The translations under genes were made by a program, and so were the position numbers. Positions 22,946 to 31,020 of a stretch of 44,236 bases of DNA are shown here, piece by piece (position 1 is the first letter of the stretch; every line of letters begins with the position of its first letter). Below the pieces are notes generated by a model. That model was given only the letters and a program-made list of their open reading frames with translations. It had not been told where the DNA came from and ran no database searches. The DNA comes from Bacillota bacterium (GTDB lineage: Bacteria > Bacillota_I > Bacilli_A > Erysipelotrichales > Erysipelotrichaceae): the NCBI GenBank assembly GCA_023388995.1, contig JAEWFD010000016.1:1-44236 (forward strand), written 5' to 3'.

Positions 22946-24115
22946 TCACGATTCTGCTTTAGAGCCAGAAAGCAGATTGTAGTAATTGTTGACTATTTCT
23001 TTGGAAAGCTTGCTGTTTTTTGAAATAGAAGAAACCTGGTCAATGAACTCCTCAATTCCGGTAGCATGCATAATATGCTGCATATTTTGTACTTCTTGAT
23101 CACGTTGATTGTCACAAGCTAATACGAGAGCATACAACGCAGCAAGATAGGATGGAGTTTCATGGAAATACTCAACATATAGCTTGGAAGGCTGCACAAT
23201 GCGATCATGCACGCCGATTTTTCGCAGCGGATTGCGTATGATTCTTTCTATATCATCAGACAGCAGCGGATTTTTAAAACGCTGGATCGTTTTATTGATG
23301 TATAGATTGTGTTCTTCCGTATCAAGATTATATTTATGAATCAAAACCCGTGCAGTTTCCCGAAGCACCGATTTCAATAGAAAGTAAACATCCTCATCTT
23401 GAATTGCTTCATACACCGTTTTGTAGTGCTTGGTATATCCCAGGTAAGCAATTGCTGCATGGCCGGTATTGACGGTGAACAGCTTACGTTCAACATACAG
23501 ATCAATTTTATCAACATATTCAATTCCTTGGATCTCTAGAAATGGTCCTGTGAGATGTTTTTTCTCCAAGATAAATTCATAGGTAGATTCAACGGTAACA
23601 TCCCGCAGGTTTTGATTGGACTGGGTAGGAATAATGCAATCAACAGCACTGTTGCCGTATTGCACGACTTTTTGGAAATATGCTAATTCTGCTTCATCTA
23701 AATGAGAACAAATAGATGAGACAAGGTGGTCGGTGGCATTGATCATGTTCTCACAGCAGACGATCATCAGTGGTCTGGCAATGGCTTGCCGGCATCGAGC
23801 TTGAATTCCGCGGGCTATAATCAAGCTGATTTTCTCTAACAGATGCGGGCCAATGGCAGTGCTGATTAAGTCAGCCTCTAGAATTGCCTGGATCACTTCT
23901 TCCGGGTGTGTCTGGCTGTTGATCGCACATACATTTTGAATCAGCTGCGGTTGCTGCTGATCAATGGAGTGCACTTCAAATTGCTTGTATTGATTCAACT
24001 CATCAATCAATGATTGCTGAATGTCGATAAAGGTAATGCTGTAACCGGAAAGATAGAGCCGTGGGGCAACAAACCCTCTTCCAATATTTCCTGCTCCGAA
24101 ATTAACTGCTTTCAT
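22946..24115 (-). CDS. mtlD: Mannitol-1-phosphate 5-dehydrogenase
   Basis: A 389-residue polyol-specific long-chain dehydrogenase that interconverts mannitol 1-phosphate and fructose 6-phosphate with NAD. It starts MKAVNFGAGNIGRGF, the family's nucleotide-binding motif. VCCENMINATDHL (near 120), VQYGNSAVDCIIP (near 150) and the catalytic-region KLFTVNTGHAAIAYLGY (near 212) are all present, and length is normal. No mannitol PTS gene (mtlA/mtlF) or mtlR is nearby. Instead it lies 62 bp downstream of an ABC importer of the Fbp/Afu type in the same orientation. That suggests its substrate arrives already phosphorylated; the linkage is inference. Confidence 0.93.
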   Translation of the reverse strand: MKAVNFGAGNIGRGFVAPRLYLSGYSITFIDIQQSLIDELNQYKQFEVHSIDQQQPQLIQNVCAINSQTHPEEVIQAILEADLISTAIGPHLLEKISLIIARGIQARCRQAIARPLMIVCCENMINATDHLVSSICSHLDEAELAYFQKVVQYGNSAVDCIIPTQSNQNLRDVTVESTYEFILEKKHLTGPFLEIQGIEYVDKIDLYVERKLFTVNTGHAAIAYLGYTKHYKTVYEAIQDEDVYFLLKSVLRETARVLIHKYNLDTEEHNLYINKTIQRFKNPLLSDDIERIIRNPLRKIGVHDRIVQPSKLYVEYFHETPSYLAALYALVLACDNQRDQEVQNMQHIMHATGIEEFIDQVSSISKNSKLSKEIVNNYYNLLSGSKAES

Positions 24116-24135
24116 ACGATTCTCCTTATAGCAAA

Positions 24136-24150
24136 AGGGGCAAAGCCCCT
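24136..24150 (-). promoter_or_regulatory. Intra-operon GC hairpin between the binding-protein gene and mtlD
   Basis: GGGGC-AAA-GCCCC (24137-24149), extended by an A-T pair at 24136/24150, is followed on the minus strand by TTTGC. The short T run suggests a partial terminator or an mRNA-stabilising hairpin that would favour high binding-protein levels over mtlD. Confidence 0.6.
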
Positions 24151-24177
24151 GATTTTCGTTTAGTAGTACTATTTAAA

Positions 24178-25233
24178 TTAGCGGATGGTTGACCAAAGGG
24201 TATTCCACTTATCGATCATTGAAGCCTTGTTTTTTGCCAAGTAATCGAAATCCAGCTCAACTAGCTTCATTTCACTTTCGCTTGGCAGACCAACAAGGAT
24301 ACTCTTGCTGTTTGATCCTCTTCCGGAAGATTGCTCCGCACGAACATCTTGGAATTCAGCAGATGCAAGCAGGTCGATCATTGCTTGTGCAGCAGGCAGA
24401 TTTGGTGCATTTTTTACGATCGCAGCACCGCCAGCCATTCCTGTATTGCCTTCTTCCATATAAATATTTTCAACCGGTGCACCATCTTTAATCAAGGCAG
24501 CAACAGTAGACTCGTAAGACAAACCAACTACATATTCACCATTTACAACAAGGTTATATACATCTTTTGAAGAAGTTGTGCTGAACGATAATTTCATCAG
24601 CTCTTTGATATAATCCCATGCTTTGTCATCATTAAACGAATCACCCATGGTAGCCAAGATTGTTTGCAGCTGTCTCCAACCTGAAGATGATGCATCCGGA
24701 GCGGCTAGAATGATCTTTCCTTTTAGTTTAGGATTTAACAAGTCAGCGTATCCGTTAATTTCAATTCCCAATTCATCACGCAATGCAGGATTGACAACCA
24801 AACTCATCAACTGTACATCATAGAATGTATAGTATCCATGAGGATCGTGATAATTTTGCTCAGAATCAATTACTGCTGTATATGGTTGCAGAATATCGTG
24901 GTAAGTGGTACCGTCGGCTGCAAACAAGCCCCCGATGATAACATCCGCATCATTGGACTCATCGCCGCGAATTCTGGTAGCAAGGGTACCAACAGAGTCA
25001 GCTTGGATTTCAATTTTGGAATTTGGATAGTATTTATTCCATATCGCAATTAACGCCTGCTGCTGTGTTTCTTCCATTGTGGTGTAGACAGTAATCGTGC
25101 CTGTTACTTCCTCTTCGCTTCTTACATAATTTGGTCTTTCGGTCGGGGTATCCTTCGGTTTGTCATCGGTTTTGGTGGTACAACCCACAAGGGCTAGTAA
25201 CATGACAGATAATACAATTAGATATTTCTTCAT
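24178..25233 (-). CDS. ABC transporter substrate-binding lipoprotein (Fbp/AfuA-like, type II periplasmic-binding fold)
   Basis: A 351-residue lipoprotein. The signal sequence MKKYLIVLSVMLLALVGC ends in the lipobox LVGC, with lipid attachment at C18. The mature fold starts GTITVYTTMEE and runs through ADVIIGGLFA, the hinge LMSLVVNPALRDELGI and NGEYVVGLSYE (near residue 236). The family includes ferric-ion binders (FbpA) and the hexose-phosphate binder AfuA, plus phosphonate and spermidine-like relatives. I do not see the adjacent tyrosine pair that iron binders use in the second lobe. With mtlD downstream, a sugar-phosphate ligand is favoured. The gene follows the permease by 11 bp. Confidence 0.8.
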   Translation of the reverse strand: MKKYLIVLSVMLLALVGCTTKTDDKPKDTPTERPNYVRSEEEVTGTITVYTTMEETQQQALIAIWNKYYPNSKIEIQADSVGTLATRIRGDESNDADVIIGGLFAADGTTYHDILQPYTAVIDSEQNYHDPHGYYTFYDVQLMSLVVNPALRDELGIEINGYADLLNPKLKGKIILAAPDASSSGWRQLQTILATMGDSFNDDKAWDYIKELMKLSFSTTSSKDVYNLVVNGEYVVGLSYESTVAALIKDGAPVENIYMEEGNTGMAGGAAIVKNAPNLPAAQAMIDLLASAEFQDVRAEQSSGRGSNSKSILVGLPSESEMKLVELDFDYLAKNKASMIDKWNTLWSTIR

Positions 25234-25244
25234 ACTTTCTCTCC

Positions 25245-26885
25245 TTACATTTTTACATCTTCTGTTTTTGCAATCTTCAAGTACAATACCAGGCAGATTA
25301 CTGTTAAGATGGTTGTGACGGTCGCAAAGACTGCTGCCACACCATACGTACCGTTATTAATAGCAACATAAGTTCCTAAAGTCAACGTAATCGTTCTATT
25401 ATTATACAGGATAACACCGGAGGACATTTCGGTAATGATGGAAACCCAGCTTAGCACGGCTCCGGCAAGAATGCCGCTGGACATCATTGGAACGGTAATC
25501 TTGAAGAAGGTCTCCATCTTGGAAGCTCCAAGGCTTAGGGCTGCTTCTTCTACACTTTCGGTAATTTTCATCATCGCTGCAGTTGCCGAGCGGCTTGCAT
25601 AGGGAATTCTGCGAATTGCCAAGGCAATCACCATAATTACAATGGAGCCGGTGAGGACAATTGGTTTGCTACTAAACGAAATAATCAATGCGATTCCGAT
25701 TACTCCACCTGGCATGATATACGGTATCATTGATACGACATCAATTGCATTGTTGATGAAATTACTGCGGCGTACAACCAAGTAAGCAATAAAGATAGCA
25801 ATGATCAGAACGATCGCCAAGGCAATTACGCTAATTAGCATGGTGTTGTTGATGGCTCTGAATAAGTTTTTCTCAATCGCTTTACTGTAGTTAAGCAAGG
25901 AATATCCTGGTCGCAGGATGCTGTTGTTGTAGTTGCGGAAGGACATGTTGATAATATATAACTGCGGCAACATGGCTAGGGCAACTAGCAGGAAGTTGTA
26001 TCCATTCATCAAAATACTGCGCACACCAGTTACTTCTTTTGGGGTGACAGGATTCATGGAGCTGATTGTGAATTTGTAGCGGTTGGATGCTACCTTTTGA
26101 ATGATAAAGATAATGGCGGTAACCAAAACAGCAATTACGCTGATGGCAGAGGCAAAGTGATAGTCAGTCCCGTTTTCACCGAGATACTGGGTATAAATCA
26201 GCACCGGAAAGGTTGTATATCCGCGTCCGATCAAAATAGGGGTGCCAAAGTCTGCGAAGGATCGCATAAAGACAAGCAAGGCCGCCGCCAGAATGGTAGG
26301 CATCGTCAGTTTCATAATGACTTCATAGAAACGCTGAATGCCTCGGCATCCCATGCTTTCCGCTGCTTCCAGCAAAGAGTTGTCAATATCTTTGAAGGCA
26401 CCATTCATATAAATGACGACGAGTGGAAATAACTTCATCGTTTGCACGAAAACAATGCCGCCAAAGCCATAGATGGATAAGCCCTTAATGCCGATGTTGC
26501 GCAGCAGCTGAGTGATCAGCCCGGAGTTGCCCATCAGCAAGATCCAGGCGTAGGCTCCGATGAAGGGTGCCGACATAGTGGATAGCAAAACCAGCACAAA
26601 GAGCAGTTTCTTACCTTTGATCTTGAAATAGGTGTAAAAGTAAGAAAAGGGGATGCCAAGCAGCAGACTGAAGAAGGTTACTGTCAAAGCAATTTTGGCG
26701 CTGTTGAAAATCGACGTATAATAATATGGTCTGCTGAAGAATTGCTGGAAAGCCTGCAAGGTAAATGTACCGTTGACGAAGACTGCTTCTTTCAGCAATT
26801 TGAAGATCGGGAATACCAGAAGCAAAGAGAACAGGAATACCAGCAAAAGGGATATGGAAGTCCAGACATCAATTCTGCGTTTCAT
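25245..26885 (-). CDS. ABC transporter permease, fused double transmembrane domain (FbpB/AfuB-like)
   Basis: A 546-residue permease with two homologous halves of about six helices each, as in iron/hexose-phosphate importers. Each half carries an EAA-type loop that contacts the ATPase: EAAESMGCRGIQRFYEVIMKL... in the first half (near residue 185) and EAALSLGASKMETFFKI in the second (near 450). The start overlaps the ATPase stop by 17 bp. Length is normal for the fused type. It provides the membrane channel for the lipoprotein encoded next. Confidence 0.88.
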   Translation of the reverse strand: MKRRIDVWTSISLLLVFLFSLLLVFPIFKLLKEAVFVNGTFTLQAFQQFFSRPYYYTSIFNSAKIALTVTFFSLLLGIPFSYFYTYFKIKGKKLLFVLVLLSTMSAPFIGAYAWILLMGNSGLITQLLRNIGIKGLSIYGFGGIVFVQTMKLFPLVVIYMNGAFKDIDNSLLEAAESMGCRGIQRFYEVIMKLTMPTILAAALLVFMRSFADFGTPILIGRGYTTFPVLIYTQYLGENGTDYHFASAISVIAVLVTAIIFIIQKVASNRYKFTISSMNPVTPKEVTGVRSILMNGYNFLLVALAMLPQLYIINMSFRNYNNSILRPGYSLLNYSKAIEKNLFRAINNTMLISVIALAIVLIIAIFIAYLVVRRSNFINNAIDVVSMIPYIMPGGVIGIALIISFSSKPIVLTGSIVIMVIALAIRRIPYASRSATAAMMKITESVEEAALSLGASKMETFFKITVPMMSSGILAGAVLSWVSIITEMSSGVILYNNRTITLTLGTYVAINNGTYGVAAVFATVTTILTVICLVLYLKIAKTEDVKM

Positions 26886-28017
26886 GCAATGTACCTTCTA
26901 AATCTTGTACAACTCCTTGCATCAAGCTGGTTTCTCGCTGTGTCTCAAACAAATTCACTTTCTCGGAATCGATTGTCAATATAATTTCTGTATTTGGTTT
27001 TATGAACTTTCCAATCTTGGATTCCTGAATGACTTCGACCTGTTCTTTGCTTTCCAATTCCACAAAATAATGGGTATTGAGCCCCAGAAATACACTATCT
27101 TTCACAATTCCGCGCAGTCCAGCTGTTTGCTGGTTTTGCATGGGTTGCACAACAAATTCTTCCGGCCGTACCGAAACGAGAACGTCAGTCCATGCAGAAG
27201 GGAGAAGGGATGTATTTACATCCTGTACTTCTTGGTGGTAGCTATCCGTAAATTGCAGGATGCAGTTTCCCTGATCTGCTTTTGCCTTAGCTTTCAAAAT
27301 GTTGGTTTTGCCAATGAATGTGGCAACAAACAAGTCGGCCGGTCTTTGGTAGATATTTTGCGGCGAAGCACAGTGATGAATTTCCCCATCTTTCATGACA
27401 GCGATCCGGTCAGAAACAGCCATTGCTTCTTCCTGATCGTGCGTTACGTAGACGGTGGTAATGCCTACCTCATGCTGCAGTTGCTTAATTGCTGTTCGCA
27501 TTTCAACACGAAGCTTGGCGTCCAAGTTGCTGAGCGGCTCATCCATCAGCAAAACATCGGGTTTGATGACCAAGGCTCTTGCCAAGGCAACTCTTTGCTG
27601 CTGGCCTCCTGACAGGCGATCCGGCATCCGATCTGCATATTGATCGACATACACCAGTTTCATGAATTGATCTGCTTCACTTTGAATCATTGCTTTGTCT
27701 AATTTTTTGTACTTCAAACCAAATTCCACGTTCTTGCGAACCGACATGTTGGGGAAAATGGCGTAGTTTTGAAAGACCATTCCAATATTTCGTTTGGATG
27801 GATCTAAATCATTGATGCGCTGCTGATCAAAGAAGAAGTCACCTCCCTCAATACTATTAAATCCTGCGATCATTCTGAGCAATGTAGTTTTGCCGCAGCC
27901 GGAAGGTCCTAATAAAGTAAAGAACTCCCCGTTTTTTATTCTGAGCGATAGATCCGGAATAATCGTATTGGTTCCGTAACATTTCTTTGCATGTTTAATA
28001 TTGATATCAACACTCAC
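26869..28017 (-). CDS. ABC transporter ATP-binding protein (FbpC/AfuC/PotA-like)
   Basis: A 382-residue ATPase, first gene of the importer operon. Walker A is GPSGCGKTT (near residue 38), the signature LSGGQQQRVALARAL (near 135), Walker B VLLMDEPLSNLDA and the switch histidine is in VYVTHDQEEAMAV. A C-terminal TOBE-type regulatory domain follows (about 290-360). The start is a GTG at 28015-28017 with an excellent ribosome binding site, AAGGAGGAAATAAAC. The long plus-strand frame across its 3' half (26905-27612) is a shadow of this gene. The cre-like site upstream suggests carbon catabolite control. Confidence 0.9.
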   Translation of the reverse strand: MSVDINIKHAKKCYGTNTIIPDLSLRIKNGEFFTLLGPSGCGKTTLLRMIAGFNSIEGGDFFFDQQRINDLDPSKRNIGMVFQNYAIFPNMSVRKNVEFGLKYKKLDKAMIQSEADQFMKLVYVDQYADRMPDRLSGGQQQRVALARALVIKPDVLLMDEPLSNLDAKLRVEMRTAIKQLQHEVGITTVYVTHDQEEAMAVSDRIAVMKDGEIHHCASPQNIYQRPADLFVATFIGKTNILKAKAKADQGNCILQFTDSYHQEVQDVNTSLLPSAWTDVLVSVRPEEFVVQPMQNQQTAGLRGIVKDSVFLGLNTHYFVELESKEQVEVIQESKIGKFIKPNTEIILTIDSEKVNLFETQRETSLMQGVVQDLEGTLHETQN

Positions 28018-28054
28018 GTTTATTTCCTCCTTGCATATTGACTATACCGAATTT

Positions 28055-28070
28055 ATGCAAGCGGTTACAC
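28055..28070. promoter_or_regulatory. Near-perfect cre (CcpA) site between the ABC importer and the sensor kinase
   Basis: ATGCAAGCGGTTACAC matches 15 of 16 positions of WTGNNARCGNWWWCAW; only the last base differs. It is about 40 bp upstream of the ATPase start codon on the minus strand, within the likely promoter region. A second, degenerate cre-like sequence (GTGAAGCGCTTACAT, about 28122-28136), one base short of the consensus spacing, lies closer to the kinase promoter. Confidence 0.65.
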
Positions 28071-28140
28071 CTAATATCCAGTACGAAAGGAGAAAATCCA
28101 AAACAAATGGCTAAAATACCGTGAAGCGCTTACATGTTGA

Positions 28141-28169
28141 TTGCTTGCGATGCCATTTGGCTGTATAAT
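28141..28169 (+). promoter_or_regulatory. Probable promoter of the two-component genes
   Basis: TTGCTT (28141-28146), a 17-bp spacer and a perfect TATAAT (28164-28169) lie about 27 bp before the kinase start codon. Confidence 0.6.
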
Positions 28170-28196
28170 GTGGTGCAGAGTTAAGTAGGTGTCGTG

Positions 28197-29882
28197 ATGC
28201 AATATAAAATTCGGTTTCAAGACGAAATGAAGCAGCTGGCAATTAAAGTAATTATCAAATCCTTGTTTTTGGTAATGTTTTTATTTTCACTGACCAGCAT
28301 TCTAACCTCCTTTTTTAATCAGGAAATTGAGGCTAGAAAAAATCTGGCAGCTTTAAAAGAGACGTTTGTCCAATTGTATGAAGATAATGTTTCTTTTTTA
28401 CTGGATGAAAATCATGTGGACTTGTATACCAATCCACTCGTGAACCAGGAATCGTTTGCCTCATTTCAAAATGCTTTGAATCGCTTTAATCAAAACCGGC
28501 CGATCCAATCTTCGGTGATTGTCGTGGATCAAAACAGCAATGTGAAGTTTGCATCTGTGAATGAAAACCAAATACCTACCAGTTTCGTGAACTATATCAA
28601 TGCCATTAATTTTTCGGTGAGCAATCAGTCCAAGGACTATATCCGTGCTTCTATTTACAAGGTATATAATGGCTATTCCAATTTAATCTTGGTGAAAACG
28701 ATTTATCAGGAAGATAAGCCAATTGGGTATGTAGCACTCCAGATTGCCGGAAATGACTGGAGTTATTATGCGTTATCCAATTTTAATCATGATGGTGTAA
28801 TAACCGATAAATACAACAATATTATTTTCTATAACCGGCCGAAGCTGATTACCAATAACTATACTTTTGCAGAGGGTAAAAAGTTCCGGCGCATTACCTT
28901 GAATGATGAAACCTATTGGATGTTGAAGGAAGAACTGCCGCAATATGGCTTTAAGTTATTCTCTCTTGTATACAGTCCGCTTAACAGCGGCATTGTGATT
29001 ATTGCCGTGATGCTGGTGGTCATCGGGTTTCTTTGGTATAAAGTAACAAAGCGGCTGGCAGACACGATGGCAAATAAAAACGCCGAATCAGTTCATATGC
29101 TGGTTGCAGCAATGCAGACGATTCAGGAGCAGGATATCGAAAGCCGCATTGAAATGAATACGGATGATGAATACCAGTATATCGGAGATCATATCAATGT
29201 TCTTCTGGATACGATATCAAATTTGAATCAGCACAATACTGAGTTATTGCAGTTGAACAACAAAATTGAGATCAGCAATTTGACGGCACAATTTAATCCG
29301 CATTTCTTATACAATACTTTGGAAATTGTACGCAATTATGTATTCTTTGATAAAGAGCTGGCGGAGAAATTAATTGTGAAACTAACGCGTATTTTAAGCT
29401 ACAGCATCGATAATGCAAATAAAGATGTTCCGTTAAAAACAGACTTGAAATATGTGGAGGATTACATTGAGATTCAGAAAAGCAGATTTGATGAACGTTT
29501 CCAATGCAACATTACGTTCGAGGAAGCATGTATGGACTGCATCGTCCCCAAGCTGGTGTTGCAGCCAATCATCGAGAACAGCTTGAAATATGGCTTCCGG
29601 GTCAAACGCTGTGTAGCAATTCGGATTGAAGGGCATATGGAAGCTGGCAACTTATATATAAAAGTTGTGGATGATGCACTGGGCATGGAGGAGACGATTG
29701 CCAAGGAGCTGAATGAGCGGTTGTGCAGCGGGTCTAATGAATCGAGTTCGAATGGTCTTTACAATATCGCAAGGCGTTTGCAGCTGAAATATTCACCGCA
29801 AAGCGGAATCTGGATTCACAATGAGACAGGGGTAGGGGTTACTGTTTGTTTGCGGGTTGATCAAAAAAAAATAAAGAATTGA
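28197..29882 (+). CDS. Sensor histidine kinase, YesM/LytS-like family
   Basis: A 561-residue membrane kinase. A first transmembrane helix (about 18-40) and a second (about 262-282) enclose an extracytoplasmic sensor domain of about 220 residues. A HAMP-like linker (about 285-345) is followed by the His_kinase motif LTAQFNPHFLYNTLEIV with phosphoacceptor H369. The ATPase domain has LVLQPIIENSLKYGF (N-box), VVDDALGM and SNGLYNIARRLQLKY. Such kinases usually sense sugars or a binding-protein/sugar complex. It is divergent from the ABC importer, which makes that importer its likely target. ATG 28197 is preferred over the overlapping GTG at 28194. Confidence 0.9.
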   Translation: MQYKIRFQDEMKQLAIKVIIKSLFLVMFLFSLTSILTSFFNQEIEARKNLAALKETFVQLYEDNVSFLLDENHVDLYTNPLVNQESFASFQNALNRFNQNRPIQSSVIVVDQNSNVKFASVNENQIPTSFVNYINAINFSVSNQSKDYIRASIYKVYNGYSNLILVKTIYQEDKPIGYVALQIAGNDWSYYALSNFNHDGVITDKYNNIIFYNRPKLITNNYTFAEGKKFRRITLNDETYWMLKEELPQYGFKLFSLVYSPLNSGIVIIAVMLVVIGFLWYKVTKRLADTMANKNAESVHMLVAAMQTIQEQDIESRIEMNTDDEYQYIGDHINVLLDTISNLNQHNTELLQLNNKIEISNLTAQFNPHFLYNTLEIVRNYVFFDKELAEKLIVKLTRILSYSIDNANKDVPLKTDLKYVEDYIEIQKSRFDERFQCNITFEEACMDCIVPKLVLQPIIENSLKYGFRVKRCVAIRIEGHMEAGNLYIKVVDDALGMEETIAKELNERLCSGSNESSSNGLYNIARRLQLKYSPQSGIWIHNETGVGVTVCLRVDQKKIKN

Positions 29883-29892
29883 GGTGTCAGAA

Positions 29893-30693
29893 ATGTACAA
29901 AGTAGTGATTATTGAAGATGAGTTGGTGATCCGCAAAGGGTTGATGTATAGTATTCCCTGGGAAATGTATGATTGTGCTGTTGTGGGGGAAGCAGATAAT
30001 GGACAGGACGGTATGAAAATCATTCAAGAGATGCAGCCCAATATTGCTGTGGTAGATATCAATATCCCTATTTTAGATGGGTTGCATATGCTGGAACAAA
30101 CGCCGGAAATGAAGAAACTATCGATCATTATTATTTCGGGCAGCAGCCGGTTTGATTATGCCAAAAAGGCAATTCAGCTTGGTGTCGTTCGCTATTTATC
30201 TAAGCCAATCGAACGGGAAGAACTGATCGATGCTGTCAAAGAAGCGATTGAAAAGCAGCGTTTGATGCATTCTGTAAAGAGCAATTCTACGCAGGCTGAT
30301 AACCTGCTCAAGAAGTACCGGATGGATTCGTTTCAGATTGATACCAAAAATGAAATCGTTCAGGCGATGCTGGAATATGTTGCGAAGCAATATGCTTCGC
30401 GCATCCAGATGAAAGATTTGATCAAGCAGCTGAACTATAGTGAGACTTTTCTAAACAGCAATTTTAAAACGGTGGTGGGAATTACCTTCAACCGGTATTT
30501 AACGAATTATCGGATTCATAAAGCAATTGAACAAATGATTGCCAGTCCCAAAACCTCAGTAAAAGAAATTGCCAGCTGCTGCGGCTTTTCGGATTACAAA
30601 TATTTCAATTTGGTATTTCGCAAATACACAGGAAATAGTCCGAAAGAGTTTATCTATATGCTGACTGCTATTTATGAGAATAGCAGAAATTGA
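29893..30693 (+). CDS. Response regulator with AraC-type DNA-binding domain (YesN-like)
   Basis: A 266-residue regulator. The receiver domain (1-120) has the acidic pocket ED (8-9), phosphoacceptor D55 in IAVVDINIPILDG, the switch serine in IIISGSS and the conserved lysine in YLSKPIE. An AraC-type domain (about 160-260) contains two helix-turn-helix units and the closing CGFSDYKYFNLVFRKYTGNSPKEF. ATG 29893 stands 6 nt after GAGGTG, itself just downstream of the kinase stop. Together the pair should activate the divergent importer/mtlD operon when the ligand is present. Confidence 0.92.
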   Translation: MYKVVIIEDELVIRKGLMYSIPWEMYDCAVVGEADNGQDGMKIIQEMQPNIAVVDINIPILDGLHMLEQTPEMKKLSIIIISGSSRFDYAKKAIQLGVVRYLSKPIEREELIDAVKEAIEKQRLMHSVKSNSTQADNLLKKYRMDSFQIDTKNEIVQAMLEYVAKQYASRIQMKDLIKQLNYSETFLNSNFKTVVGITFNRYLTNYRIHKAIEQMIASPKTSVKEIASCCGFSDYKYFNLVFRKYTGNSPKEFIYMLTAIYENSRN

Positions 30694-30727
30694 GTTATTG
30701 TGAAATCTATAGCAGATTTATATTGAT

Positions 30728-30792
30728 CAGCTGTAAAGCAAGCTTCATTGTTATATTGGCAATGAACGAAAATTGCAGCTGCTTTTTATTTT
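30728..30792 (+). terminator. Branched terminator after the two-component operon
   Basis: CAGCTGTAA (30728-30736) pairs with TTGCAGCTG (30773-30781); an inner hairpin TTCATTG/CAATGAA (30744-30750 with 30760-30766) sits in the loop. CTTTTTATTTT follows. The rest of 30694-31020 holds only a probable -10 box TATAAT (30992-30997) and the ribosome binding site AAAGGAG of the next gene. Confidence 0.7.
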
Positions 30793-31020
30793 GCAGGGAT
30801 ATCATTGGTGGATGCTTTCAATATTTTCATTCAGCTTCAGCATAAGATATGCATGACACGTACAACAGAAGTGATGTTTTTAGGCAATAGTCGTTTTGGG
30901 TGCAATAAGGTTTGTTTATTTGCCCCCAATAGTTTAGTCTTGCAAGCAAACTGTTTCATTATCATCAAAAAACAGAAATAGTATGATAAACTATAATTAT
31001 TATAGTCAAAGGAGATTTTT

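Noticed and set aside
26905..27612. 235-residue plus-strand open frame
   Set aside because: It is antisense to the ABC ATPase, whose Walker motifs are clear; its composition is rich in Cys, Phe and His, as expected of a shadow frame.
24178..28017. Ferric iron importer as a firm call
   Set aside because: Family similarity alone does not tell iron from sugar phosphate; the tyrosine pair was not seen and mtlD is in the operon.
28122..28136. Second full cre site
   Set aside because: GTGAAGCGCTTACAT is one base short of the consensus spacing; only the site at 28055-28070 was kept.
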